From Nemertoderma westbladi (taxonomy: Eukaryota > Xenacoelomorpha > Nemertodermatida > Nemertodermatidae): a DNA stretch of 64,000 bases. The stretch spans positions 1 to 64,000 of the forward strand of contig JAUCBJ010001913.1 in assembly GCA_032718475.1 (NCBI GenBank), in the 5' to 3' direction. How positions within the stretch are numbered: position 1 is the stretch's first letter; each line of letters begins with the position of its first letter. The notes beneath the pieces were generated by a model that was given only the letters and a program-made list of their open reading frames with translations, ran no database searches and was not told the DNA's origin. The position numbers were made by a program, and so were the translations under genes. Of this stretch, positions 11,840-23,004 are shown in pieces.

Positions 11840-12330
11840 TTGCACGTTTTCTTACTAATGGATGATACTGTCATCCTAACAAGGACTAGAGATAATTGTA
11901 TCGCCAAGTTTAATAAATTATTGAATTTCTGTGCTGAGTCTGGTATGCAGCGCAGATAAACAAAAAAAAAATTCGTGGTAAATGGTAATAAATCAGATAA
12001 ACAATCTATGTTGTTTGGTGATCTAGAAATCTTTCATTGTGTTAGTTATATTTATTTAGGATGTCCGTTTACTGAGGACGGTAAATTGTCTTCAGTTTTA
12101 ATAATACATGAGGGACGGGGGGAGGAGACAGTGAATAAATTTTCGATATTTTGCGCTGTGAACTCTCAGATGCCTTTTTGTTTAAAGCGCAGAGTTTATG
12201 AAGCTGGTTTATTATCCGCCCTGATGTACGGGTGTGAAAGTTGGTTGTGCTCGAATATATCTCTCCTATAGAGAAACATTTTGCCCGTTTGATACGAATA
12301 TTATTAGGGGTGCGGGAACGAACTCCAATT
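11840..12330 (+). pseudogene. LINE-B reverse transcriptase C-terminal part (broken)
   Basis: Translation from 11840 gives LLMDDTVILTRTRDN, a variant of the (F/L)ADD catalytic box of non-LTR reverse transcriptases. It continues LLNFCAESGMQ and then the palm/thumb-like block YLGCPFTEDGKL and LKRRVYEAGLLSALMYGCES. After that come RILLGVRERTP and GLCIVEAGF, a conserved element downstream of RT in several LINE clades. A stop after QRR, an A-rich frameshift near 11960 and another stop near 12270 break the frame. The block ends inside GLCIVEAGF, where the 22-bp array begins, and resumes at 13902. The clade is uncertain; it differs from LINE-A. Confidence 0.7.
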
Positions 12331-13901
12331 GGTTTGTGCATTGTGGAAGCAGGGTTTGTGCATTGTGGAAGCAGGGTTTGTGCATTGTGGAAGCAGGGTT
12401 TGTGCATTGTGGAAGCAGGGTTTGTGCATTGTGGAAGCAGGGTTTGTGCGTTGTGGAAGCAGGGTTTGTGCATTGTGGAAGCAGGGTTTGTGCGTTGTGG
12501 AAGCAGGGTTTGTGCGTTGTGGAAGCAGGGTTTGTGTATGGTGGAAGCAGGGTTTGTGTATGGTGGAAGCAGGGTTTGTGTATGGTGGAAGCAGGGTTTG
12601 TGTATGGTGGAAGCAGGGTTTGTGTATGGTGGAAGCAGGGTTTGTGTATGGTGGAAGCAGGGTTTGTGTATGGTGGAAGCAGGGTTTGTGCATTGTGGAA
12701 GCAGGGTTTGTGCGTTGTGGAAGCAGGGTTTGTGCGTTGTGGAAGCAGGGTTTGTGCATTGTGGAAGCAGGGTTTGTGCGTTGTGGAAGCAGGGTTTGTG
12801 CGTTGTGGAAGCAGGGTTTGTGTATGGTGGAAGCAGGGTTTGTGCATTGTGGAAGCAGGGTTTGTGCATTGTGGAAGCAGGGTTTGTGCATTGTGGAAGC
12901 AGGGTTTGTGCGTTGTGGAAGCAGGGTTTGTGCGTTGTGGAAGCAGGGTTTGTGTATGGTGGAAGCAGGGTTTGTGCATTGTGGAAGCAGGGTTTGTGCA
13001 TTGTGGAAGCAGGGTTTGTGCATTGTGGAAGCAGGGTTTGTGCGTTGTGGAAGCAGGGTTTGTGCGTTGTGGAAGCAGGGTTTGTGTATGGTGGAAGCAG
13101 GGTTTGTGCATTGTGGAAGCAGGGTTTGTGCGTTGTGGAAGCAGGGTTTGTGTATGGTGGAAGCAGGGTTTGTGTATGGTGGAAGCAGGGTTTGTGCATT
13201 GTGGAAGCAGGGTTTGTGTATGGTGGAAGCAGGGTTTGTGCATTGTGGAAGCAGGGTTTGTGCATTGTGGAAGCAGGGTTTGTGCGTTGTGGAAGCAGGG
13301 TTTGTGCGTTGTGGAAGCAGGGTTTGTGTATGGTGGAAGCAGGGTTTGTGCATTGTGGAAGCAGGGTTTGTGCATTGTGGAAGCAGGGTTTGTGCATTGT
13401 GGAAGCAGGGTTTGTGCATTGTGGAAGCAGGGTTTGTGCGTTGTGGAAGCAGGGTTTGTGTATGGTGGAAGCAGGGTTTGTGCATTGTGGAAGCAGGGTT
13501 TGTGCATTGTGGAAGCAGGGTTTGTGCATTGTGGAAGCAGGGTTTGTGCATTGTGGAAGCAGGGTTTGTGTATGGTGGAAGCAGGGTTTGTGCGTTGTGG
13601 AAGCAGGGTTTGTGCATTGTGGAAGCAGGGTTTGTGCGTTGTGGAAGCAGGGTTTGTGCGTTGTGGAAGCAGGGTTTGTGTATGGTGGAAGCAGGGTTTG
13701 TGCGTTGTGGAAGCAGGGTTTGTGCGTTGTGGAAGCAGGGTTTGTGCGTTGTGGAAGCAGGGTTTGTGTATGGTGGAAGCAGGGTTTGTGCGTTGTGGAA
13801 GCAGGGTTTGTGTATGGTGGAAGCAGGGTTTGTGCATTGTGGAAGCAGGGTTTGTGCATTGTGGAAGCAGGGTTTGTGCATTGTGGAAGCAGGGTTTGTG
13901 C
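12331..13901 (+). repeat. 22-bp minisatellite grown inside LINE-B, 71 units
   Basis: The unit ggtttgtgcattgtggaagca(g) is 22 bp. The first ggtttgtgc starts at 12331 and the last at 13893, which is exactly 71 periods. Two variant positions define three unit types (gcatt, gcgtt, gtatg), arranged in recurring blocks. The single-copy LINE frame on the left reads ...TPIGLCIVEAGF and on the right resumes ...GFVPLADKILEF, so the unit is the LINE's own coding sequence. A 9-bp direct repeat (ggtttgtgc) spaced 22 bp apart would have been the slippage seed. All three + frames are open because 22 is not a multiple of 3 and the unit lacks stops. The 500-640-codon frames on both strands are therefore artefacts. 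Confidence 0.97.
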
Positions 13902-14443
13902 CTCTGGCGGATAAGATTTTGGAATTTATAAAACGTGCTGCAAAGAAATGATTGGTTAATCAGGAAGCGGAATCTCCGTTCCACCAGGTATTTAGGATGT
14001 GCAAGGGAAAAAATACACCGGGCTATCGTATGGGGCACAACCCTCACGGTAGTTGTAAAGTAAAGGAACGTATTTTGGGTAAACCAGATACAAGTACTAA
14101 ATATCGTACGTACGTTAATTTTAATCCCGATCTTGCTGCTCACCGTATTTACACCAGTAGCAAACTCTGTATTCCCGACGACCACCGCCTGGGCTTCACC
14201 CGACTCAGACTAACGTCTCATGGTCTGCGGGTGGAGACTGGTCGCTGGAGTCGCAAACCAAGGGAGCTACGGGTGTGTGCGTGCGACATGAAATCAATTC
14301 AGGATGAGAACCATGTTATATATTTTTGCCCAACTACACACCAGAATTCTCCATCACAGCTGCCCGACGTTACTTGTACTTTCATTCATCAGAACTCAGC
14401 CCGATTATGTAATTTCATATATCAGATTTTAAAGGAATATTGA
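13902..14443 (+). pseudogene. LINE-B C-terminal domain, continuation
   Basis: This resumes the LINE-B frame after the 22-bp array: PLADKILEFIKRAAKK, an in-frame TGA at about 13948-13950, then VNQEAESPFHQVFRMC onwards. The conserved C-terminal block SHGLRVETGRWSRKPRE followed by VCACD...DENHVIYFCP is the Cys/His-type tail seen after RT in many invertebrate LINEs. The frame ends with a stop at 14441-14443. The part from 14219 onwards is duplicated at 19880-20104. Confidence 0.7.
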
Positions 14444-14446
14444 TAG

Positions 14447-14590
14447 TCAGTAAATTTATAGGTCACAAATTACGGTTTAATGTCAGTAGATTTATAGGTC
14501 ACAAATTACGGTTTAATGTCAGTAGATTTATAGGTCACAAATTACGGTTTAATGTCAGTAAATTTATAGGTGACAATCTAAGATTTAATA
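14447..14590. repeat. 36-bp repeat in LINE-B 3' UTR, about 4 units
   Basis: The unit tcagtagatttataggtcac... is 36 bp and starts just after the LINE-B stop codon. There are three close copies and a diverged fourth (ggtgacaatctaag). The duplicated copy at 20108-20395 has four more units. Confidence 0.93.
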
Positions 14591-14599
14591 TGAGTAATT

Positions 14600-14690
14600 T
14601 CATAAAATTGTGTATAGGTGTATGTATGTATGTATGTATGTATTTATGTTTTAGTGTGCTGCCGCCGCCGCCAAATATGTGAGAGAAAGA
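14600..14690 (+). mobile_element. LINE-B 3' end with (GTAT)n and (GCC)n
   Basis: A gtatgtatgtatgtatgtat run and a short gccgccgccgcc run follow the 36-bp repeat and probably form the end of the LINE-B 3' UTR. The exact end is not determined. Confidence 0.4.
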
Positions 14691-15171
14691 CAAGTTGACT
14701 AAATACGACAGTTTGCGATGACATAAGAAGACAATATTGTTCGACACGACCTTGCCAAATGATAGAAGACGTTAGTTGGTCTAAATGTATAGAATCTTAT
14801 TTAAGCGATCTATAGAATACAATGGTAAACTTTTGCGAGCGCAGCGAGGGGTAGCTACATAAATGTACGGGAGTCTTTAACGCGGAATAGTGGCTTTTCA
14901 TCGATTGATGAATTGGATTTTGTTACATTATAACTATCGTCGTTCTGAATTAATTTAGTCATTTTAATTTAAGTTCTTTAAACATTTTTTAGTTTCGTTG
15001 TGAAATTTATACTGGATCAATTTATTCAATAAGTCACATGTACTACTACATAATGCTATACATATGTATATCTACATATAATATGCATACATGTATGTAT
15101 ACATATATATATATATATACATATATACATGTACTATACATATATGCATTTTCAAGCCTATAGTTACCTAC
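14691..15171. other. Unique segment with TA microsatellite
   Basis: AT-rich sequence with an imperfect (TA)n/(TACA)n tract at about 15060-15145. No gene is seen. It is repeated without visible change at about 20496-20976. Confidence 0.4.
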
Positions 15172-15219
15172 CTACTAGGATCGGCATGCAGCATTGCAGC
15201 TGCATTTTTAAGAATGCTG

Positions 15220-16987
15220 TGCCGGCTTGTCAACAAAATTGCGCCGCCACAACTCCCTATCACCCATGACATTTGCTAGATCATCCGCATCTTTAAGGCC
15301 AGTGTCCTTTAAGATGCGTCTCAAGAAAGTCATGGGCTATCCACCATGCTTATTCACTCCATGAGGCTGCCAAAGTACAAGATTATGCACTGGCTGGTCC
15401 TCACGGCGAAAGCAATGTCCTGCAAAGCGGAGGCGATTTTGTTCTAGTGTCAAGCTTGGGGGAACCAATGAGACACCTCCAATGTTATATATTGTCTGGT
15501 TGGAGAGTGTGCATTGTACTTGACACAATGAACCCGGCGTAGCATTCTTGTGAATGTGCCATCCAGAGATTTGATTATTGATAGTAAGAATGTGTTGGCA
15601 AGCTGTATTTGCCCTCTGTACTTGGTGTCCTCAGCAGTTAGAGCCCAGCATGGACTCCCATAGAGGAGTACTGGAACTACTGCTGCTCTAAATAATCGGA
15701 CCTTAAGTTTCCGATTAATTCTCGGTGACTTCCAAATCCTGGAAAGCCTATTCAAGGCTGCCCATGCCTTTCCCTTACGTATTCGAAGGTCCTCACCTGA
15801 CTTCCGGATCCATAATCCCAGGTAACAGAAGTCATCCACATGCTCAAGCATACCATCTTTTGAGCTTATGCTCATCCGATGAGAGACTTGCTGAGGGCTT
15901 TCAAAGTTAACTGTCAAAATTTTGGTCTTTCTGGAGTTAATAAAAAGACAAACACTAGAAGCAGCATGTTCTAATGAGCTGAGGAGCCGTTGGGCTCCCT
16001 CTAGTGATTCTGAGAGTACTCCTAAGTCATCAGCAAAGTCTAGATCAGTTAGGTACTTGGCAGGATTTCCTCGACTTCTGGAGCCAGTAGGTGTAGTTAT
16101 CATCACCCAATCATCATTATGATGATCTAAGGACATGCGTAGAACATAGTCAACAACAATTATGAACAAGAATGGTGCAAGTGTGTGTCCCTGGAGGACG
16201 CCCCATAACACTTCAAATGGTAATGTGTCACCGTCAACAGTAGACACAAATGTTGTCGAACCATCGTATACTGATCTGATTGCTGCAATAATTTCATCAG
16301 GAATCCCATATAATGAAAGTATGTTATACGTGAGCGAGAGACTGAATCAAAGGCCTTGAAGAAGTCAACAAAGATAACAGCCAGATGCCTGTCTTTCTTT
16401 TTTGATAACTCTTCAATTATCCTTCTAAGTGCCAAAATGGGCTCCATGGTCCCACGACCTTTACGGAACCCATTCTGATTTCGGAGCATTCGGAGCAGTC
16501 TCTCAATGGGATCCCTGATGCGATTTAATAGAATTCTATTGTATAGCTTTGCAGCAATCGAGATCAATGAGATTCCCCGAAAAGAACCATAGAGTGTTAG
16601 GTTGCCCTTCTTGGGAACTGGCACCAACTTATTTGTTTTCATTACTTGCGGGACTCTTGTTGTTCTGTACACGTCTACTATGATGGGATAGATGAGCTTT
16701 AAACACTCAGGTATTTTAAAGACCTCAGGGGGAACACCATCTACTCCACTGGCACGATTGGTCTTAATGCTCCCTGCAGCAGCCTTCACTTCATCTGCAA
16801 AGGAGATATCACCAATGGGAATATCTGGGAGTACAGACTCAGACACTTTTACTTCTATAAAGTTATCAGGCAATACCCTGTCATTATTGAGGAGCTTTTC
16901 AAAGTAGGCCTTCCAACCATTGAGGCGATCGGCTGGTGATTCAGCCTTAACCTTGGTGGTTGGTTGGCTTTTTCGACCAACAAGCAA
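15220..16987 (-). pseudogene. LINE-A reverse transcriptase region (frameshifted)
   Basis: The part starting at 16987 contains RT motifs RASGVDGVPPEVFK, RGISLISIAAKLYNRI, NGFRKGRGT and FVDFFKAFDS. A frameshift at about 16310-16330 moves the frame to the 15450-16247 part, which holds LQGHTLAPFLF and the catalytic FADD box (DLDFADDLGVL), then the thumb region YLGLWIRKSGE. A further shift leads to the C-terminal block RLRFAGHCFRRED...LVLWQPHG, which ends in a premature TAG near 15337. All key residues are visible but three or more breaks make this copy inactive. Confidence 0.85.
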
Positions 16988-17199
16988 GTTGATTGATCTC
17001 CATGCCTGGGATGATTGCCTGCTGTCGTCAGCATCATTGATGGCATCAACCTGTTGGTTTATTAGCTCCTGTAAATTAACAGAGTACTGCCTGTTCAGGG
17101 ATCTAGATGCAGCCTTAACTGCATTCTTGGCCGCTGTAGTCTGTTTGAGTCGGGACTCTTTCTGCGCCTTGTAGAGGTCATTTCGGCACTTCTGAATTT

Positions 17200-18471
17200 T
17201 CAGTCCAGGGGGCCCGTTTCCTGTTTCGAGGGTGTTTCTGCAGCTGCTAACTTAACTGCCTCTGTGAAGGCAGTATAGCCCTCACAGTGATCTGCCGCCT
17301 CAGAGGCAAGAAGCTCATACCGGTTGCTCAGCTGTAGTGTGAAGCTGTATCTCACACTTGGCTGTTGCAACAGAGAGGAGCAGTCATGCCGTGGCAAGGC
17401 AGATTTCGTCGTTCTGCTAGCACGCAGACTAAGTCTTACCTTGGCCACAATAAGGCGGTGATCACTGGAGAAGGGTCGTAGTGTAAATGCATTACAGTCT
17501 TGTATAGAGCTCCTGTATTTCCTACGAAACAGGATATGGTCTATCTGGGACTTGTGACCACTGGGTCCACTATGATTCCATAGCTTTCCAGTTCGCTTCT
17601 TGAACTGGGTTCCAGCCGAAAACAATCCATTTCCAGAGATAAAATCCTGAAGATGGACGGAATTTCGGTTAACACTATTGCTATAGACCCAGGGCGATGT
17701 AGGTGATTGATGCAGACTTGTATTAAAGTCTCCCAGGAATGTTAAGAATGCATGCTGATCCACTCCATCAGTAGCTGCTTGTAGATTCTGGTAGAAATTT
17801 TCCACCTCCTCTACAGGGGCAACACTAGTTGGAGAGTAGCACACAATCAGAACGACCTTAGGAAACTTCTTAGCCAGTCTTTCAGAACTTGAGAAGTGGC
17901 AACGGATGATGCGGTTAGTGATTTGGTCGATTTTGTCCAATGCTGCATGTGCAGTTGGATTCATCAATAGACCAATTCCACCATTGCCACTATCATCTGC
18001 TGAAGCGAGGGCGAGTCGCCAACCGCCCCCCATGGCCTTAATCAGAACCTCATCAGTCTGTCCAGTCTGCATTCGGTGCTCTTGAACACCCACTGCACTG
18101 AGAGAAAGCTTATCTGCCAAGGCAGTCAGCTCACCTTGTCGCGTTGGGGACCCGAGTGTTAGGGTGTTTACTGAGGCTAGTCTAGTGACTTGCCTCAGAT
18201 TCACCAATGGCTTTGTTGGTCGGGGTGGAACATGAGAGTAGCCTCCAAATCCAGAATCCCTCTCACCCTCACAATCTGGCCTCCCTGGTGACCCAGGGTT
18301 TGGGCCAGAAAGGTCATCAGGAAAGGGACTCAAAGAATTGTTGGCTGCTCTCTCTCCAGTAGGGGGTGAGACAGGCCGGTCAGGAGATAACTGACGCCTG
18401 TGAGGCCGATTGTGTCCAGTCATTCCACTGGCCTCTAGTGGCTGGACCTCCGCAGTACTAATGTAATCCAT
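17200..18471 (-). CDS. LINE-A endonuclease ORF (APE-type), truncated at C-end
   Basis: A 423-codon frame. Residues 1-90 are Pro/Ser-rich and low complexity. The endonuclease follows, with catalytic-site motifs QEHR (E at about 131), GDFN (about 247-250) and SDHR (about 336-339), and the RTE-type sequence SDHRLIVAKVRLSLR. The enzyme would nick genomic DNA to prime reverse transcription. In RTE elements one polyprotein carries EN and RT, whereas here the frame stops at GPLD near 17200, where the + copy (near 55950) has a few extra bases, so the break is a small deletion. The start chosen is the ATG shared by all three copies. The identical frame occurs at 23005-24276. Confidence 0.85.
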   Translation of the reverse strand: MDYISTAEVQPLEASGMTGHNRPHRRQLSPDRPVSPPTGERAANNSLSPFPDDLSGPNPGSPGRPDCEGERDSGFGGYSHVPPRPTKPLVNLRQVTRLASVNTLTLGSPTRQGELTALADKLSLSAVGVQEHRMQTGQTDEVLIKAMGGGWRLALASADDSGNGGIGLLMNPTAHAALDKIDQITNRIIRCHFSSSERLAKKFPKVVLIVCYSPTSVAPVEEVENFYQNLQAATDGVDQHAFLTFLGDFNTSLHQSPTSPWVYSNSVNRNSVHLQDFISGNGLFSAGTQFKKRTGKLWNHSGPSGHKSQIDHILFRRKYRSSIQDCNAFTLRPFSSDHRLIVAKVRLSLRASRTTKSALPRHDCSSLLQQPSVRYSFTLQLSNRYELLASEAADHCEGYTAFTEAVKLAAAETPSKQETGPLD

Positions 18472-18520
18472 AGTGGGGGTTGGGGGGTGCTTTTTTGCCG
18501 AGTCAGCTCCCTAGCTGAGT

Positions 18521-19879
18521 ACCTACCTAGTTAACCTACCTAGTTACCCACCTAGTTACCCACCTAGTTACCCACCTAGTTACACACCTAGTTACACACC
18601 TAGTTACACACCTAGTTACCCACCTAGTTACACACCTAGTTACACACCTAGTTACACACCTAGTTAACCTACCAAGTTACACACCTAGTTACACACCTAG
18701 TTAACCTACATAGTTACCTACCTAGTTACCCACCTAGTTACCCACCTAGTTACCTACATAGTTACCCACCTAGTTACACACCTAGTTACCTACCTAGTTA
18801 CCCACCTAGTTACCTACCTAGTTACCCACCTAGTTACATACCTAGTTACCTACCTAGTTACCTACCTAGTTACCCATCTAGTTACACACCTAGTTACCTA
18901 CCTAGTTACCCACCTAGTTACCCACCTAATTACCTACCTATTTACACACCCAGTTACCCACCTAGTTACCCACCCAGTACCCACCTAGTTACCTACCTAG
19001 TTACCTACCTCGTTACCTACCTAGTTACCCACCTAGTTACCACCTAGTTACCTTCCTAGTTACCTACCTAGTTACCCACCTAGTTACACACCTAGTTACC
19101 CACCTAGTTACCTACCTAGCTACACACCTAGTTACCTACCTAGTTACCCACCTAGTTACCCACCTAGTTACACACCTAGTTACCTACCTAGTAACCCACC
19201 TAGTTACCCACCTAGTTACCTACCTAGTTACCCACCTAGTTACATACCTAGTTACCTACCTAGTTACCTACCTAGTTACCCACCTAGTTACACACCTAGT
19301 TACCCACCTAGTTACCTACCTAGCTACACACCTAGTTACCTACCTAGTTACCCACCTAGTTACCCACCTAGTTACACACCTAGTTACCCACCTAATTACC
19401 TACCTATTTACACACCCAGTTACCCACCTAGTTACCCACCCAGTACCCACCTAGTTACCTACCTAGTTACCTACCTCGTTACCTACCTAGTTACCCACCT
19501 AGTTACCACCTAGTTACCTTCCTAGTTACCCACCTAGTTTCCTACCTAGTTACCCACCTAGTTACCCACCTAGTTACCCACCTAGTTACACACCTAGTTA
19601 CCCACCTAGTTACCTACCTAGTTACCCACCTAGTTACCCATCTAGTTACACACCTAGTTACATACCTAGTTACCTACCTAGTTACCCACCTAGTTACCCA
19701 CCCAGTTACCCACCTAGTTACCACCTAGTTACCCACCTAGTTACCCACCTAGTTACCTACCTAGTTACCCACCTAGTTACCTACCTAGTTACACACCTAG
19801 TTACACACCTAGTTACCCACCTAGTTACCTACCTAGTTACCCACCTAGTTACCTACCTAGTTACCCACCTAGTTACCCA
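18521..19879. repeat. 12-bp satellite block 1
   Basis: Tandem cctagttaccca / cctagttacaca / cctagttaccta, a 12-bp unit with a variable 3-base part, about 113 units. Occasional shorter variants (cccagtaccc, cctcgtt, cctagtttcc) mark larger repeated blocks. It abuts the 5' end of LINE-A copy 1 and ends at the duplication junction. Confidence 0.97.
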
Positions 19880-20104
19880 CATGGTCTGCGGGTGGAGACT
19901 GGTCGCTGGAGTCGCAAACCAAGGGAGCTACGGGTGTGTGCGTGCGACATGAAATCAATTCAGGATGAGAACCATGTTATATATTTTTGCCCAACTACAC
20001 ACCAGAATTCTCCATCACAGCTGCCCGACGTTACTTGTACTTTCATTCATCAGAACTCAGCCCGATTATGTAATTTCATATATCAGATTTTAAAGGAATA
20101 TTGA
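19880..20104 (+). pseudogene. LINE-B C-terminal fragment, duplicated copy
   Basis: Identical to 14219-14443: VETGRWSRKPRE...DENHVIYFCP to the stop. Its 5' part is missing because the duplication breakpoint cuts inside the frame. Confidence 0.85.
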
Positions 20105-20107
20105 TAG

Positions 20108-20395
20108 TCAGTAAATTTATAGGTCACAAATTACGGTTTAATGTCAGTAGATTTATAGGTCACAAATTACGGTTTAATGTCAGTAGATTTATAGGTCACA
20201 AATTACGGTTTAATGTCAGTAGATTTATAGGTCACAAATTACGGTTTAATGTCAGTAGATTTATAGGTCACAAATTACGGTTTAATGTCAGTAGATTTAT
20301 AGGTCACAAATTACGGTTTAATGTCAGTAGATTTATAGGTCACAAATTACGGTTTAATGTCAGTAAATTTATAGGTGACAATCTAAGATTTAATA
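20108..20395. repeat. 36-bp repeat, duplicated copy, about 8 units
   Basis: The same unit as at 14447-14590 but with four additional copies, so this array changed length after the segmental duplication. Confidence 0.93.
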
Positions 20396-20976
20396 TGAGT
20401 AATTTCATAAAATTGTGTATAGGTGTATGTATGTATGTATGTATGTATTTATGTTTTAGTGTGCTGCCGCCGCCGCCAAATATGTGAGAGAAAGACAAGT
20501 TGACTAAATACGACAGTTTGCGATGACATAAGAAGACAATATTGTTCGACACGACCTTGCCAAATGATAGAAGACGTTAGTTGGTCTAAATGTATAGAAT
20601 CTTATTTAAGCGATCTATAGAATACAATGGTAAACTTTTGCGAGCGCAGCGAGGGGTAGCTACATAAATGTACGGGAGTCTTTAACGCGGAATAGTGGCT
20701 TTTCATCGATTGATGAATTGGATTTTGTTACATTATAACTATCGTCGTTCTGAATTAATTTAGTCATTTTAATTTAAGTTCTTTAAACATTTTTTAGTTT
20801 CGTTGTGAAATTTATACTGGATCAATTTATTCAATAAGTCACATGTACTACTACATAATGCTATACATATGTATATCTACATATAATATGCATACATGTA
20901 TGTATACATATATATATATATATACATATATACATGTACTATACATATATGCATTTTCAAGCCTATAGTTACCTAC
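20396..20976. other. Duplicate of 14591-15171
   Basis: Same order: (GTAT)n, (GCC)n, AT-rich unique sequence and TA microsatellite. No gene is seen. Confidence 0.7.
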
Positions 20977-21024
20977 CTACTAGGATCGGCATGCAGCATT
21001 GCAGCTGCATTTTTAAGAATGCTG

Positions 21025-22792
21025 TGCCGGCTTGTCAACAAAATTGCGCCGCCACAACTCCCTATCACCCATGACATTTGCTAGATCATCCGCATCTTTA
21101 AGGCCAGTGTCCTTTAAGATGCGTCTCAAGAAAGTCATGGGCTATCCACCATGCTTATTCACTCCATGAGGCTGCCAAAGTACAAGATTATGCACTGGCT
21201 GGTCCTCACGGCGAAAGCAATGTCCTGCAAAGCGGAGGCGATTTTGTTCTAGTGTCAAGCTTGGGGGAACCAATGAGACACCTCCAATGTTATATATTGT
21301 CTGGTTGGAGAGTGTGCATTGTACTTGACACAATGAACCCGGCGTAGCATTCTTGTGAATGTGCCATCCAGAGATTTGATTATTGATAGTAAGAATGTGT
21401 TGGCAAGCTGTATTTGCCCTCTGTACTTGGTGTCCTCAGCAGTTAGAGCCCAGCATGGACTCCCATAGAGGAGTACTGGAACTACTGCTGCTCTAAATAA
21501 TCGGACCTTAAGTTTCCGATTAATTCTCGGTGACTTCCAAATCCTGGAAAGCCTATTCAAGGCTGCCCATGCCTTTCCCTTACGTATTCGAAGGTCCTCA
21601 CCTGACTTCCGGATCCATAATCCCAGGTAACAGAAGTCATCCACATGCTCAAGCATACCATCTTTTGAGCTTATGCTCATCCGATGAGAGACTTGCTGAG
21701 GGCTTTCAAAGTTAACTGTCAAAATTTTGGTCTTTCTGGAGTTAATAAAAAGACAAACACTAGAAGCAGCATGTTCTAATGAGCTGAGGAGCCGTTGGGC
21801 TCCCTCTAGTGATTCTGAGAGTACTCCTAAGTCATCAGCAAAGTCTAGATCAGTTAGGTACTTGGCAGGATTTCCTCGACTTCTGGAGCCAGTAGGTGTA
21901 GTTATCATCACCCAATCATCATTATGATGATCTAAGGACATGCGTAGAACATAGTCAACAACAATTATGAACAAGAATGGTGCAAGTGTGTGTCCCTGGA
22001 GGACGCCCCATAACACTTCAAATGGTAATGTGTCACCGTCAACAGTAGACACAAATGTTGTCGAACCATCGTATACTGATCTGATTGCTGCAATAATTTC
22101 ATCAGGAATCCCATATAATGAAAGTATGTTATACGTGAGCGAGAGACTGAATCAAAGGCCTTGAAGAAGTCAACAAAGATAACAGCCAGATGCCTGTCTT
22201 TCTTTTTTGATAACTCTTCAATTATCCTTCTAAGTGCCAAAATGGGCTCCATGGTCCCACGACCTTTACGGAACCCATTCTGATTTCGGAGCATTCGGAG
22301 CAGTCTCTCAATGGGATCCCTGATGCGATTTAATAGAATTCTATTGTATAGCTTTGCAGCAATCGAGATCAATGAGATTCCCCGAAAAGAACCATAGAGT
22401 GTTAGGTTGCCCTTCTTGGGAACTGGCACCAACTTATTTGTTTTCATTACTTGCGGGACTCTTGTTGTTCTGTACACGTCTACTATGATGGGATAGATGA
22501 GCTTTAAACACTCAGGTATTTTAAAGACCTCAGGGGGAACACCATCTACTCCACTGGCACGATTGGTCTTAATGCTCCCTGCAGCAGCCTTCACTTCATC
22601 TGCAAAGGAGATATCACCAATGGGAATATCTGGGAGTACAGACTCAGACACTTTTACTTCTATAAAGTTATCAGGCAATACCCTGTCATTATTGAGGAGC
22701 TTTTCAAAGTAGGCCTTCCAACCATTGAGGCGATCGGCTGGTGATTCAGCCTTAACCTTGGTGGTTGGTTGGCTTTTTCGACCAACAAGCAA
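21025..22792 (-). pseudogene. LINE-A reverse transcriptase region, copy 2
   Basis: Identical breaks to copy 1: frameshift near 22115-22135 between the FVDFFKAFDS part and the FADD part, then the LVLWQPHG block with a premature stop near 21142. Confidence 0.85.
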
Positions 22793-23004
22793 GTTGATTG
22801 ATCTCCATGCCTGGGATGATTGCCTGCTGTCGTCAGCATCATTGATGGCATCAACCTGTTGGTTTATTAGCTCCTGTAAATTAACAGAGTACTGCCTGTT
22901 CAGGGATCTAGATGCAGCCTTAACTGCATTCTTGGCCGCTGTAGTCTGTTTGAGTCGGGACTCTTTCTGCGCCTTGTAGAGGTCATTTCGGCACTTCTGA
23001 ATTT

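Larger units (their letters stand above)
15172..18510 (-). mobile_element. LINE-A copy 1, RTE-like non-LTR retrotransposon
   Basis: A minus-strand element of 3.3 kb. It has an AP-type endonuclease frame at its 5' end (17200-18471), a reverse transcriptase region broken by frameshifts, and a 3' end rich in tag/cta at about 15175. It appears truncated in the 5' UTR: the + copy near 48200 carries extra 5' sequence. Both flanks contain tacctaccta, which could be the target-site duplication. The 12-bp satellite starts right at the 5' end. Confidence 0.88.
14219..19879. repeat. Tandem duplication, left copy (5,661 bp)
   Basis: The sequence from 14219 (catggtctgcggg) reappears from 19880. The offset is 5,661 bp at the start and 5,805 bp after the 36-bp repeat, because the right copy has four more 36-bp units (144 bp). 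The LINE-A frames inside both copies are identical throughout. The junction at 19879/19880 joins the 12-bp satellite to the middle of the LINE-B reading frame. Confidence 0.9.

Noticed and set aside
12069-14185. Frames of 525-639 codons over the 22-bp array on both strands
   Set aside because: A stop-free 22-bp unit opens all frames. Only the short LINE-B flanks are meaningful.
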